From NCBI GenBank assembly GCA_037833965.1, contig AP031356.1, forward strand, positions 22,838,501-22,902,500: 64,000 nt of DNA, written 5' to 3'. This document shows, piece by piece, positions 1 to 13,094 of the stretch. Both the position numbers and the translations under genes were made by a program. Source of the DNA: Marchantia polymorpha subsp. ruderalis (taxonomy: Eukaryota > Streptophyta > Marchantiopsida > Marchantiales > Marchantiaceae). A model generated the notes under the pieces. The model was not told the origin of the DNA. It saw only the letters and a program-made list of their open reading frames with translations, and did not search any database. Numbering within the stretch: the first letter of the stretch is position 1; each line of letters opens with the position of its first letter.

Positions 1-900
1 TCAATCCAACCGTTGTTCCTGGAAACAATACGGAAGGGCTGAATACTGCTCTTGCTTTCAACCTGGTTAATCCTGACGGCAAGGCTCGATCGAAATTCTA
101 TTACAAATTGCCCGTGGGTTTCAATGAAACACGTGAAACAAGACTATGGCCGAAGGCTAACATTTCGATGCTCCTGGAGTTCAGCTCCTGTTGGCGGGCT
201 TTAAAATGCACAACATCTTCTCGACGAGCGTAGAAACTGAAGAGACTAGATTGGGAGCAACACCTCCACAAACTCATCATCTTCGCTCGGTGCAGTCTCC
301 GACGGCAATCATCTTGTAAGCGAAAATCCTTTCGTACAATCTGACCTGGCTCAGATCTTGCCTGCTCCAAACTCAAGTAGCTTGGATTGCTAGCTCAGAT
401 GATCACTTCCGAACTGTTTCCGTCGATACCCGCATCCCAAAGATCAACATGAAGTACGTTGGACTCATGGAGCTGGAGAAAAGTGCTCTAAACATCAATG
501 GTTGTGATCTCAAAGGATTGGAGATGTTCATTGGTGCCACAATGATATTAAGGGAATGATTCTAGTCTTCATCAAAAGATATATACCCCGTTTTGACAGG
601 CGTGTATTCGCCATGGTCGTCACCACGTGGTGTCCGAAGCTGAACGCTCTTTTCATGCTCTAACCACGTTAACCATTTGTTGGGTTGTCTTAGACAGAAT
701 CTGCAGGTGATCACAATATGACCAATTTCGAATTTTGTTTCATGCATGAACATCCGGCTTAGACATCTGCTTAACTCCATTCTAGCGTTGCGAACATTAA
801 CTCTCATCAAAAGAGATATGTTGTACGTGTCGACCTAGTAAGCGAATGACGGTGTCAAAATAGAGTACTTCCATTACCGTGGGCGTAGTATGCGGAGCAT
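1..900 (+). pseudogene. Decayed malectin/LRR receptor-kinase paralogue (3' part)
   Basis: The first 160 bases read as a malectin-like fragment (LNTALAFNLVNPDGK, then KFYYKLPVGFNET) matching the region near 1550-1640 of the gene downstream. At about 155 the sequence jumps to a stretch matching 5940-6110 (last LRR exon and its splice donor). 440-590 matches the exon at 6328-6437, and 730-880 matches the transmembrane exon at 6652. Reading frames are broken by stops throughout. This is a paralogue with an internal deletion joining the malectin exon to the last LRR exon; its 5' end lies outside the window. No kinase part follows, so it cannot make a receptor. Boundaries are approximate. Confidence 0.8.
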
Positions 901-1031
901 AGCATATGACTGAACTGTGTAATAACGCTGCAAATTTCTGCCCAGGCTAGAGCCGTGATATCTTGCGACTCATGGCGGGTAGTGCCTTGTGTCGATTATC
1001 TTTGCGACTGAAATTGGGGAGCAGAAGCACA

Positions 1032-4000
1032 ATGTATTGGGCTGTAATTTTTTCTGGTGTCTTACTCTCGAACCTTATTCTCTCCCCAGTCCTCTCGCAG
1101 TCTACTGTGGCTTCTCCAGAAGGTGAGTCTGTAAAGTGGCTTTCCAGAAGGTGAGTCTGTAAAGTGGCTTCCCATTTATCGGATAAGTTATTTGAATTAT
1201 ACCTTGCAGTTCCATTGGAAGCATGTATAGGCATAGATTCTTTTGCTCGTTCCATTATATATTCTATCTTCTGCATGAGAATTGCCAACGAGATTCCAGA
1301 TGCGATTAACTGGGAATTGTGTGAAGCTGTGAAAACAAAAATTCCGGCCAGTCCGGAAATGCTGATGAACTTCTTGCGCCTTAGGATTCATAAGCATCAG
1401 CTGTGGCGGCTTGAGTGGAGTAGACCCTATCACCTCACTCCAGTGGATCACTGATGAATCTCATCTGCAGTCATTCCAAAGTCTTTCTCAAGAGAAGGTG
1501 ATCATCACCGCCGACGTTAATTACAACGAGAGCTCACCTAGCTTGCCGAATGGCGAACAGTTGAAAACTGCTCTGGTGTTTCTTCCTATCCAAATGACAC
1601 GCTCGAAGTTTTGCTACAACTTGCCAATTGCATTTAACGCAACTGAAGGATCACGAAATTATCTTCTTCGAGTTATGTTTCCCAGTCAAAATTTGACTGT
1701 GAATGGAACTGCATTATCGGGATATGCCACTCGGTTCTACCTTACTGTCGACTCCACCTACATCACCACAATCGAGCTACTGCCATCTATGCCGCAAACA
1801 ATCGAGCTGGTCGTCTCTTCAATGGATAACAGATTTTACGTTTGTCTCGTGCCCTTGGAAGACAAGTCCTCAATGCCAGCTATCTCAACTCTGGAGTTGC
1901 GTCCGTTCAATCCAGATTCCTATGGCAGAACTGGTCAGTCGAAAGAAAAGCAGCAGTCGAGCTATCTCATGCTCGTTGATCGTTTGGACTTCGGAGGAAT
2001 ACTTGACACTGAGTCGGCTCCTCTCAGGTGCACATGCGAATGAGAATTGAAGAACAGTGGAGCGATACTAGCTTTACCTCATCATGCTGTTCAGCATGTG
2101 AAGTGCATGGTGACCATTGACGTTTTGCTTCGTTCTGCACGCAGGTATCCCGCAGACCCTTTCGATCGTATATGGTTATCCCCACGAATTCCCGAAGGAG
2201 CGCAGTTTGAGGCTTACAACAGGACCGAAGATGCAAACCTTGGGTATGGCGGGGACAGTGTTTACTTCCCTAGTGCAGTGATGAGATCGATATGGAGGGG
2301 AAGAAATTTGTCGTCCACCATTAACTTTGACGTTTATGTGAAGAGGGCTAAAGCCCGCCGTCCACTACCAACATTCTGGTTCCAGATGTTATATTCAAAC
2401 GTAGTTTCTGGAGCTGTGAATCCTCATCAATCCGTCAGACAAATCGACGGTGATCTAGCTTCGGTCTGGTCGCCGTTTGAGGTACCCATTACTCCCGGTT
2501 TTGTTCAGATAATGAGCCTCGACCAGGTCATCGGTAGCGATTCGCTTACAATCACAATTGAACCAAATGGAACCACAGAAGCACCTGTTCTGATAAATGC
2601 AGCCGAGATTCATGGTGAGTTTGCAGCAGTGGCAGTGAGAACTTCAAAAGTTGATGGTAAGTGAAGGCTACAGTTAGCATTTCATGTCGATTGTTTACAA
2701 GAACAGCTATTCTTGCGATATATAGTCATTGAATGATTGAGAAATTAATACGGTTTTATTTCTTCAAACTTTCTCAGTGGATGCAGTCAGGAAGCTTTAT
2801 CCCAATTTCGCATCAAGTTCTGTAGACACAGCTGGCGATCCGTGCTTGCCAGTTCCTTGGGGCTGGCTAGTTTGTAGTATCGAGTTGCCCCCTACAATAA
2901 CCCAAATGTAAGTTTGTAGTCCACGAATTCCTTGAAATGGTACTGATCACACAATCAGAATCTACATCTGTAGCACACAAGAATTGACAGAATCTACATA
3001 TATAGAAACACAAGAATTGATCTCCCTCTGACGATGACCATATACAGCTCAAATCTTGCAAGGTGCGTATATTGAGATTAAACCTTGCCACGCACCGACG
3101 ACATGAATAAGAATTTCTTGACGTTGCAGAAACCTCACTTCGAAGCCGTGTGAGAAGAGTTGGACCTTGATTTGTGAAGTCCTCTGACCGTCTTGGACTT
3201 GTCAAATTAGAAATTCAATGGACGCAAGCCAATATCCCTAGTGACTGTTTCTAAGATGAGATGCCCAAGGATGTGTCACATCAGATCCCTACAGTTTTTG
3301 TCTTCTTGTTTATTATTATATAGCTTCCTCTGACGGGTCTGTTTCTGTGACAGAAATCTTACTGGCGAAGGTGTGGCCGGTGTATTACCTAGTGTATTTG
3401 GAGCACTGAGTCAATTGACGATTTTAGATCTGTCTGAAAACAATTTCGACGGGTATTTCCCTGATTCTCTTGGAGGAATCCGCACACTCAGAGAACTGTA
3501 AGAACCTATCACACTCGCTCTTCGGATGACATAGATGAAAGCAGGTGTCTCTATGATGACAATGGTTCCATCCGTTGTGCCATATTGGGTGTGGTCATTG
3601 CAATAATTGTAGCAATTTCATATCAATCTTTGATTGAAGGTGAGGACAACGTCGATCATCATCTGCATGATCTAAAGTTTCCAATTTGCCAACTTTAGGA
3701 ACTTGGGACACAACAAGCTGCATGGAGAGTTACCATTATTCAGCGCAAAATCACTTGACAATCTGGTAATGCTGTAAGTTGTTCAACATCTCACAACGCA
3801 AGTAAGATTTATCGTAATTTCAGTAATATTGACAAAGTTCGTAGATAACTATCGGTTGAAATCGTTTGACTTATACATATTTTCTAGGTGAATTCAAATT
3901 ACGAGACTAATGAACTCGTCAGCATCGTTGGCATCAATTTTGTCAACTTAATGTCAAATGTTGTTATTCAGTTAGATGGAGTAGCTAGCTAGAGTTGGAA

Positions 4001-7000
4001 GACAACTTGGAATGAGGTAAACTGTTTGAGTCGTTATTCTTCATAGAGGGAAGGTTCATTGTAATGACCTTGCCATTAATACTACTGCAGATCACTGTCC
4101 AGCAATATGTTCAGGGGGACACTGGATTCATTAATGGAAGCATTAGACGAATCGATTCAAAACTTGTGAGTGCAACAATCAGTTTCTGTTTCGAGTTTTA
4201 TACCATTTTCAAAACGCTTCTCGAATTGTTGGTCCCATATCCAGTGACAATCCGTCAGAATTGTCACTTAATTAGGATTAACATCCTGGACTGTTCGAAG
4301 ATATTGTATTTAAACATCTCCAAGAGAATTTTTCCAAAGTTTTATAACCGAATATAGGAGACAAATATAAAACTTATGTTGCCTGCAGAGACCTCAGCAA
4401 TAACAAATTCGTCGGAGCTGTACCTTGGAATATAGAAGTGCTAGAAAACTTGGAGACTTTGGATATGTCCAACAACCAATTGTCGAGCGAGTTAGCAGTC
4501 AACTTCAGTAAGCTCAGGAATTTGAAAAATCTGTAAGTACACGATTCAGTCAGAGTTGAATTAGACTTGGACCTTCTGATTGAACAAAGTAAAATTTAAC
4601 GTGAGGATTCCTTGCAGTCGAGAAATATTGTTCTTTTTATGTATTAAAAGTATATCGATTCTAAATGAGACTAAGGAAAAGAATCGTGATTTCAGGAACT
4701 TGAGCCTTAATAATCTGAACGGTACATTGCCTGACAGCATTTGGAACAGTCGCAATCTTCAATTTGTGTAAGTACGCAGATCTCAGTCTTCGTATCATAT
4801 CAGTAGTTAATGTAGCGAGGTCACTGGATGTTGGGTAAGCATTAGACGAATCGATTCAGAACTTGTGAGTTCAACGATCAGTTTCTGTTTCGAGTTTTGT
4901 AACATTTTTAGAACGCTTCTCATAATTGTTGGTCCCATATCCAGTGACATTCCGTCAGAATTGTCACTCAATTAGGATTTTTATCCTGTACTGTTCGAAG
5001 ATATTGTATTTAAACATCTCCATTAGAATTTTTCCAAAGTTTTATAATCGAATATAGGAGACAATGTAAAACTTGTGTTGCTTGCAGAGACCTCAGCAAT
5101 AACAAATTCGTCGGACCCGTACCTGGGAATATAGAACTGCTAGAAAACTTGGAGAATTTGGATATGTCCAACAATCAATTGTCGAGCGAGTTAGAAGTCA
5201 ACTTCAGTAAGCTCAGGAATTTGAAAACTCTGTAAGTACACGTTTCAATCAGAGTTAAACTAGACTTGGACCTTCTGATTGAACAAAGTAGAATTCGACG
5301 TGAGGATTCCTTGCAGTCGAGAAATATTGTTCTTTTCATTGTTTAAAAGTATATCGATTCTAAATGAGACTGAGGAACAGAATCGTGATTTCAGGAACTT
5401 GAGCCTGAATAAACTGAAAGGTACAGTGCCTGACAGCATCTGGCCTGACAGCATATATAACAATCGCAATCTTCAATTTGTGTGAGTACGCAGTTCTCAG
5501 TCGTCGTATCATATCAGTAGGTAATGTAGCGAAGTCACTAGATGTTGATTCAATATATCAAGAGAAAACTGCTCAAGTATGTTGGAACAAGCAAGATAAC
5601 TGGTCATTTCTGTATGATTTGAATTTCATTACTGCTATTCTACAGACAGCGACGATGCATGTGGCTGAATGATTCCATATTTGTAGAGACAATATTTGAT
5701 ATTATAGTCCTTTCCTTATGACTGAGAACGGGATGTTGATTTTGAGTACTAAAATTACTCCTGAATAAATTTCGTGTTCGATGTAGTATCTATAAACATT
5801 TCAAAACCTTTTAATCCAACTTCTGTATATAAGTGTCGTTCCTCGAGACTTTAATGAAATATTTCTAGTTTGTTCACTCAGGAATTTGAGAAACAACAGC
5901 TTTGTGGAATTGAATCTTACAACATGGTATAAGAGGGTTGCCGAAGGCAAAAGTCTCGATGCTCCTCGAATTCAGCTGCGTTTGGCTGGAAATCAAATAC
6001 ACCGCATTATTTCACCGAGCCTTCAAACTTTAGAGAGTATAATAGTAGCGCCACCTTCACTATCTGAGCAGCTGCTCTCGATACAGTCTCCACAAACTTT
6101 TATCTTGTAAGTAATAAGCCTTCTTACTCTCTGACCTGGTTCAGATGTCCAGATCTTGTCTAGACCAAACGCAAATAATGTGGATTTTTTAAAAATATTT
6201 TCCTGTTCCAACTGATTTATGTACCGTATGTCAAAGTCTGTTCATTTAATGATTATTACATTGCTGCTTAGATGGATTTTCTGTTTAGAGAAAACTGCTT
6301 TGAAACGCACTCGTTGTAATTTCAAAGGCTTGGAGATAATCCGTGGTGCCTCAATGATAATGACGGAGTGAATTTAGCGTTCATCAAAAAATACATGTGC
6401 CGATCTGACGAGCATGAGAACTTCTGGCCTTCCCCATGTGAGTTCCGAATTTAAGCACTATTTCGTTACTGTAACCAATATCAAAATTCGTTGGAACATC
6501 TTATGGACTATCTTCAGATATTGAATAGGCACATTTTCAAAGCCTTCTGTCATGCAAGAATGCCGGCTGCATTCATATGGTTATGTGAAAGTCTAGCTTC
6601 ACAAACATCAATTCTCATCATATATCTGGTGTTGTATGTGAACGTACGCAGCACACGATGGTGTCCAAACAGGAGTACTAATTCCCGTGGGCGTGGTATC
6701 TGGAATTTTCGTGTTACTTCTGAGTTGTTTAATCATATTCTTCACGTGGAAAATGCGAAGACGCAGTCGTGAAATTCAACAGATACAAGAAGGTCAGTTG
6801 TCATGACACGATTTTGAGGAGTCACTTGGCTCATCGTCTTCAGAATGATTTCTTGCTTTCCACTTTGTGAGTGGAAAAAGCTGCTCCTTCTTATTCGTAT
6901 TAACGCTAGTACCCTTGACTTTTCTCAGCTTTAGCAAAAGAGCACGTGAAGCCACCGTTTTTCAGCTACGTTGAACTCAAAACGGCTACACACAGTTTCT

Positions 7001-9128
7001 CAAGTTCCAACGAGTTAGGAAAAGGTGGATTTGGCACTGTTTACAAGGTAATATACTCCGGACATTGTCATATGCACATCTCTATAGCCTCTATAAACAA
7101 TGGGAATGAAATTCCATTCATTTTTTCTGTCAGAGTAAGTCTAGTATCCTGGATTTGTAGTCATCTGTTTCACTAGGAAAGTGTAGAAAGTGGAGGGAGC
7201 CCATCGAAGTGTGACAAGTAACTCTCTTTGACAGGCTGAACTAGGAGATGGGAGTGTTGTTGCTGTGAAGAGACTTACTCCGACTAAGCAGAGTACATCG
7301 GACTTCTTGAAAGAAATGGTAAACATCTCGGGTATCAAACATAGACATCTGATTCAACTGAAGGGATGTTGTGTAAGAGAGAATCAGCAACGAATGCTGA
7401 TTTACGAATACGCGGAGAACAAGAGCCTCGCAGAAGCACTGTTTGGTGAGAAAATATTGAGTCCTTCAATGTTCATGTATGTCCTAGAATCACAATAGAT
7501 AGAAGTTTTATCATGTATATTAAGCTAGTGAGCAAGAATAATGGGCTCCACTGTCTGTTTTGAGGATTCTGAGCTTTTATTGCAAAGGGTTCAAGAGGAT
7601 GTATCGGATATTAAGTAACCTACGCGTATGTGGGACTAAGAAGGGGAGAGTTTTTGTCTTCGGACTCACTTGTATAATAGAATAGAGAGCATGCGGTTAA
7701 ATACTACGAAGAATATGCTGATAATCTCAGAGTTTTATGATGCCGTTGACCAACAGGTTCAGATCCTCAATGTGCGACCGTCTTGAACTGGAAACAACGT
7801 TACAACATATGCTTGGGCATAGCCCGTGGACTTGCGTACTTACATGAAGAATTGCAGCCGGGTATGATTCACAGGTGAGAATGCTTAGACTCTAATCTGC
7901 AAACCATCAACGTTTTGATTCTGTTCTGTGTAGAACACATCTAAAGAAATGGGAAGGGCATGTGTTTTAACACCGAAAGCCAATGATTTACGACATCTAG
8001 TGCACCTTGTACTTGTGCATTACACCGTGAAGACATGCGAAGGCACAAATCATGGAGTTTTCTGTATGCTTGTGCTTCGTTTAGTGCTTATTTTGAGGTG
8101 TTTGATTTCTCCGCTTTAAACCCTAAACCCTGAACCTGTCTCTGAACTCTCAGAGACATAAAGCCGGAAAACATTCTTCTGGACAAGAATTACGACGCAA
8201 AGATTGCCGACTTTGGACTCGTCCGGCCCGCTAATGATTCAAATCACACTCTATTCACCATGAACATTGGAGGAACTAGGTACTTCTACAGGCCGAATTG
8301 GTTCATGTGTATCAAATGCACGACAGTTGCACTCAATTGGTCAGACTTGAATGTAGTATGCCCTTAGAGCAAGGCACTAACAATTTGGATTACTTTCCAT
8401 GCAACTACAGGGGCTACTTTTCACCAGAGTATGCACTAGAAGGCGTCGTTTCCGAGAAACTGGATGTGTTTAGCTTTGGTGTTGTCTTGCTGGAAATCGT
8501 TGCTGGAAGACCGTGCATCGATCTGAAGATGCCACAGGAACAAAGTATCCTACGCTCCTGGGTGGGTGATTCTTAAATTTCACTGCATCATTATAGCACG
8601 AGCATTCCAAATCCAGCTCATAAAGCTTCAGGCTTTTAGGAGATACTCATCTGCCTCCTTTCTCTGCTACTCCTGCCAATTTCACTTATCAGAATACAGG
8701 CGCGATCTGATCACTGCTATATTCCTCTTCGGCCTCTCACACCCTCATGAAATGCGCAGGCTGCAACGTTGTACACGGAAGGCAAGGTTTTGAACCTGGT
8801 CGATAAAAGATTGGAGGGCGATTACGACGAAGAAGAAGTCCTGCTCGTGGTGGACATGGCTCTGTCTTGTCTGCAAACAGATCCCAAGAAACGCGCAACG
8901 ATGTCTCAACTGGTGAACGTCCTCATGAAGAACTCAAATGCAAGTGTAGCTGCGGACATCGTCAACGAGCTAAAATCCCAGACACCATACGCGTCGAGCA
9001 TACCAGAGGACGAACACTACGTGGACACCTATGCTGGTAGCCAAGGCGTTCAAGGAGAATCAGACGAACTTTCTTTCATGTCATCATTTGCCACCGATTC
9101 ACAAGTCTCGGTTAGGGTGCCTCGATAG
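1032..9128 (+). CDS. Malectin-like LRR receptor-like protein kinase
   Basis: Predicted plasma-membrane receptor kinase of the plant LRR-I type (malectin-like, LRR, transmembrane, kinase). Exons read by eye: 1032-1122, 1385-2027, 2145-2656, 2778-2907, 3354-3497, 3699-3773, 4389-4532, 4696-4767, 5088-5231, 5395-5481, 5882-6106, 6328-6437, 6652-6792, 6929-7047, 7235-7445, 7757-7874, 8154-8279, 8411-8561, 8760-9128. All introns are GT-AG, phases agree, and the total is 3,612 nt (1,203 residues). Signal peptide about 1-22; malectin-like region opening [23 protein letters not shown] before the LRRs; a DNPWC cap; transmembrane segment near 798-820. Kinase: [21 protein letters not shown] and DFG, so an RD-type active kinase is expected. 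The second ATG of the first ORF (1032) is chosen because it gives the cleaner signal peptide. The exon 12 acceptor is the least certain, since an in-frame TAA lies just upstream. Ligand unknown. Confidence 0.88.
1115..1170 (+). repeat. 28-bp tandem duplication across a splice donor
   Basis: Two exact 28-bp copies (1115-1142 and 1143-1170), each containing AGAAG|GTGAGT, the exon 1 donor of the receptor kinase. Using the first donor (after 1122) keeps the GFISISCGG reading. Using the second would add 28 nt and shift the frame. Confidence 0.95.
4140..5537 (+). repeat. ~700-bp tandem duplication of an LRR exon pair
   Basis: 4140-4838 and 4839-5537 are direct repeats with a 699-bp period and only scattered differences. 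Each unit contains intron sequence, a 144-bp LRR exon (4389-4532; 5088-5231) and a second LRR exon (4696-4767; 5395-5481). The second copy of the short exon also carries a 15-bp internal duplication (CCTGACAGCAT twice), making it 87 rather than 72 nt. Because every exon here ends in phase 2, the duplication added about three LRR units without breaking the frame. Confidence 0.92.
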
Positions 9129-11240
9129 TGCGTACATGAGCACATGCCGTATCTCAAGTTCCTAGATTAGGTCGTCTGTACCCTATGTTCTCTTCCAGAT
9201 ATCTCAATTGACATTACCTTTGCGTGTGCCCTTGAGCCAAAGACGTAGGGAGACCAGTGTTTAACTTGAACAAGAATCTATTTACTTTATTCTCCGTCTA
9301 CTTTCAAGCAACTGCATTCCGATCGTAAATTATACGAGGGTGACAAAATTTAATACTCTATGTAATTTCAAGCATCTGCATTACTTATTAGTTAAACTTG
9401 CTAGTTAGATTAGTTAGTTGCTAGCTAGCTACTACCTGTCAATATAGATTCTGGATTGAATACTGCCTCATTTAGAAACCAGAATGATGTATGAGAGAAA
9501 AAATATAAATGTGAAGTCATCATTGTAGTCATTCTTTCTAAACTCTGGATGGCAATAAAATATGTATTTAAACTCCAATATTACTATCTAACTATCTCGT
9601 GATATCGGTACTCAAAACTTGTCTACGCAGATTATTTGAATGAAAGCAGGAGCAATGTTACAGCATCACATTTTCACTAATTATACACAATAAAGTCTCT
9701 ACAGATATACTTGATATTTTGACTCTATATTATTCTAGTGCGTCAAGCCGAGTATGTTGTCTGGATCTTCCGCTCGTTGACGATGTCCACTCACCTGCAG
9801 ACAACTTCATGACCTTTACATCTCACGTTGTAAAATATCAAAACACTAATTTCTGTAAATACTTTATGTGCTGTTGTGACATGGCTAGTATGATAAGCAA
9901 AGATAACTCATGTCATCTTTGTAGAGGAAGGGTGTTGATGAACCATCCTTTGCTGCATTGCAGATCAGTTTTGCTTGCGTCATCATCCACAAAGCCAAAT
10001 TTTACGCCGGTAAAATTAACAACTTTCGAATTGCCACAGAGTTTGGACAGAAGTATGCTATTAAAGCTCACACTGAACTTCGATAAAGAACAATCGAGTG
10101 ACCTATTCAGAGCCACTTTGCAGATTCTGAGGTGACTTCACGATGGAGTTCACACAAGTAGCAATGAGTTCTGTCGCTTAAAGACGAGGCTTTAAGTGTA
10201 AAAATTTATGATTTCACAGGGCTGGACACTGCATCAATGAAAATACTGTAACTCTTTGATAGAGAAGTGGACATTATCTATAACCATGATTGACTGCCAG
10301 ATTATGACTTGGAGGTCGAATATTAAAAAAAGTGTATACCTCGGTACGTACGTACGGTTGGTGGACAGTCTCATGATCGTCTTCACATCACACACCCGAG
10401 AAAGTTTGTAGCAAATTGGATACATGTGAACTTTAAGGGTATTAAACAATAAAAATATTGTGATGATTGTATGAGAGGAGGTGACTAGTGTCAATCGAGG
10501 CAGGCTGCATTTATTAAAGAGCGAGTGCAGAGGAAAGAAAAAGGAACTGCAGTAAAAGAAAAGCAGAAAACAGGATATAGGTTATGAAGAAGCTGAAGAT
10601 TCTGAACGTTATAACAACAACTACGATGTGGAGTATGGACGACACAAGATCACTAGAAGAACTAAGATAAAAAAACCTAAGAAGATCAAAGTTTGTTCTT
10701 TTTGTTTTAACATAATGATGATTTAATAGATGAACTTCGTACAAATTTTGGATTGTATACGTTTTTTTTTCTTGTATTTTATAAAAAAATTCTTGTCATT
10801 TCAAATATTGCACTGGACGAGCCAAAAAAAATTTCATATTGTATGAACAAAAATCAACGGGTTAAAAATTGCCAAACAACAACTCTATAATCGAGAGGAT
10901 GTTTCAAAAGTCATTGTAAAAACCTGTGCGTAGCACTAGCGCAAACATTGAATATATTTAAATCGTGAACTTCTTTTGAAAATCTAAACACCAAAATTTT
11001 AATTTGCTAATGATATTTTATTTTCTTGCAATTGAAAATAGGTACACAAATTTATCTTTGATCTAATTTTTTGTTATATGTTTCTATGCAATTGGAGCTT
11101 CAGTTGATCATATTTAATAATTGATATGCTTATGATTGATAACATTAGACTATAAATAAATGACTTTTTTATGACACAAAACTATTGAAGATAGTAAAAA
11201 ACCAAAACATCTAAAAATTTAAATGACATAGTGAAAAAAG
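9129..11240. other. Gene-poor AT-rich interval
   Basis: 3' flank of the receptor kinase followed by AT-rich DNA. An open frame of 138 codons at 9719-10135 starts with a non-ATG codon, has no recognisable domain and is probably chance. Nothing else supportable is seen. Confidence 0.6.
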
Positions 11241-11249
11241 ATAGTTAAT

Positions 11250-12400
11250 CCAAAGAAGCTTATATTCTGAAGTTTAGACTCATATACATTCTCCATAAAA
11301 AGCTGAAGTACTTTTTGTAAATAATGTCTATGATCATATAAAGTTTTGCTATATATCAAAATATCATTATATATTTTGGAATATAGAAAAATTTAGATAT
11401 GTACCAAAAAAAATTATTGTTCAATGCCATGAATGGAGCAGATGCATTAGTAAAATCAAAATACATCATTAGATACTCAAAACGATCATAAATAGAACAA
11501 AAAACGATTTTGTGAAAATATTCATCTGTCATCCATCCAATTGCATAAACTACTCTATTTCTTGAAGTGAGAATAAAAAATCATCTAAACGAGGAAATGA
11601 ATTAATTTTTTTTACTCTTTGTTAATTCAATTGATGATAATCAATGCTTAACCTTATGCATTTATCTTTTTTCTTCACAAATAGCACTTAAATTCCGCAA
11701 CATAAAACACTTAGTTGAATAAGACCTTATCTCGATACTTTCTTCACATGAGTTTTGCATTTTTTTAATTTGTTTGAAGCAATCTGATTTGAAGTTTTGC
11801 AATCTAGCATGCTTTCAAGTATTATCCTAATCTTATGATTTACACGTGGTTGTATTATTGCATGTAAATAATCTTGAAGAACATCTTTATACCCTTAAAA
11901 TTTATAGTTAAAGAAATCAAAAAATAAAAGTTTCTCTTTAGATCCAATCATATTTCTTATAGATTTCAAAAAACATACATCATATGTGGAATTGATGCTT
12001 TATTCATCACAAAAGTAAAGTAAAATTCTATTAGGATATCTTAATTTATGTGCATGCATCATTCAACCACTACGGAATATCAGTTTTTTTTAGACCACTT
12101 ATGATTTGTATTGTTTCATCTATCACAATGGTATGATGACATCATATTGAATTGAAATAATTATATTTTTTATCTCCTTCATATGTCTATGTATAGATTA
12201 TTCTACAATATTTCATAATCTATTTATGATTATAGTTTGCCCGTTTGGCAATATATTCAGGTTCTTCATCAACATCAATCATAATCCTTTTAAAACAATT
12301 TGTGACAAAACTTTTTTGTTCCTTGAGTATCAATGAAAACTTTCACCTTGTATCCTTGCATCAGGACATCAATGACTGTGAGGTGGCTATTTTTTAGATA
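11250..12400 (-). mobile_element. Decayed Ty3/gypsy protease-RT remnant
   Basis: Read on the minus strand from 12400 down, this AT-rich stretch keeps a broken aspartic protease (YKVKVFIDTQGT, about 12370-12300). It then keeps a broken reverse transcriptase: KKDKCIRLSIDYHQLN near 11690-11640, SFPRLDDFLFSLQ near 11610-11560, and a degraded APFMALNN box near 11420. Many stops interrupt every frame. The order PR then RT fits Ty3/gypsy. LTRs were not recognised. Clearly inactive and much older than the nest to its right. Confidence 0.65.
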
Positions 12401-13094
12401 GGAAATAAAGTAGTATTTTTTAAGTTTTTTTCATAAAGATAGTTTTGATCTGATATATTAAATACCTCATAACTTTCTCAATTCGTAATTAATTGACTTA
12501 AAGAGAAATTCTATAGATAAATCTTGGCATGCTTGTTCTAAGGAGCCCAAAAACTTTTGAAACAGTTGAGAATTCATTGAGTTATGAGTATCGGAAATAG
12601 CTGGTACGAATAGGCAAAAGTTCTTTGGCTCAAAGAAATTCGGCTCAAATAACTTCGGCTCAAAGAACTTCGGACGAAGAGAATTCAGACTTCGGACTTG
12701 GAGAGATCTGAGAGGGTATGATTCCTGGGCATCATCAAGGATCAAGTTACCCCCAGCGAGAGTGAAGAGACAGGTTTATGGGTGAGGCTATTTTTGGGTG
12801 AGATTGAGTGGTACTATTTTTAGATGTGATAAGATGGGTTTTCAGTGTTTTATTCTTGGAAATACTCTTTGACGCTTGGAGAGGGGCCAGGGGTGCTTTG
12901 GCCTTGGCTTTTTGGGGGGTGCTTGGGACAGTTTGCGTGCTATATAGTTCAGTGTTTGTGAGTTCAGAGGGGGGGGGGGGGTGGCATCAGGAGATTACAA
13001 GTTTAGAGCCGAGACGTAGTGTGCGTTTTCTTTTCCTCATGGCTGATGAGACGCAAGATAGTGGTACTTTCCTTGTGTGATGCATGTAGATTTC
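12401..13094. other. Short non-coding flank of the nested element cluster
   Basis: Contains about four degenerate 15-bp units (GGCTCAAAGAACTTC-like, 12621-12673) and a run of 13 G (12969-12981). No gene is supportable. It is the left flank into which element E inserted; the 5 bases next to E are atttc. Confidence 0.6.

Noticed and set aside
8118-8140. Telomere-like AACCCTAAACCCT in an intron, and a similar stretch near 32895
   Set aside because: Only one or two units each; common by chance in plant DNA.
9719-10135. 138-codon ORF downstream of the receptor kinase
   Set aside because: Non-ATG start, AT-rich context and no recognisable domain; likely chance.
12969-12981. Run of 13 G as a quadruplex element
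   Set aside because: A single homopolymer in non-coding DNA, prone to sequencing error; no conserved context.
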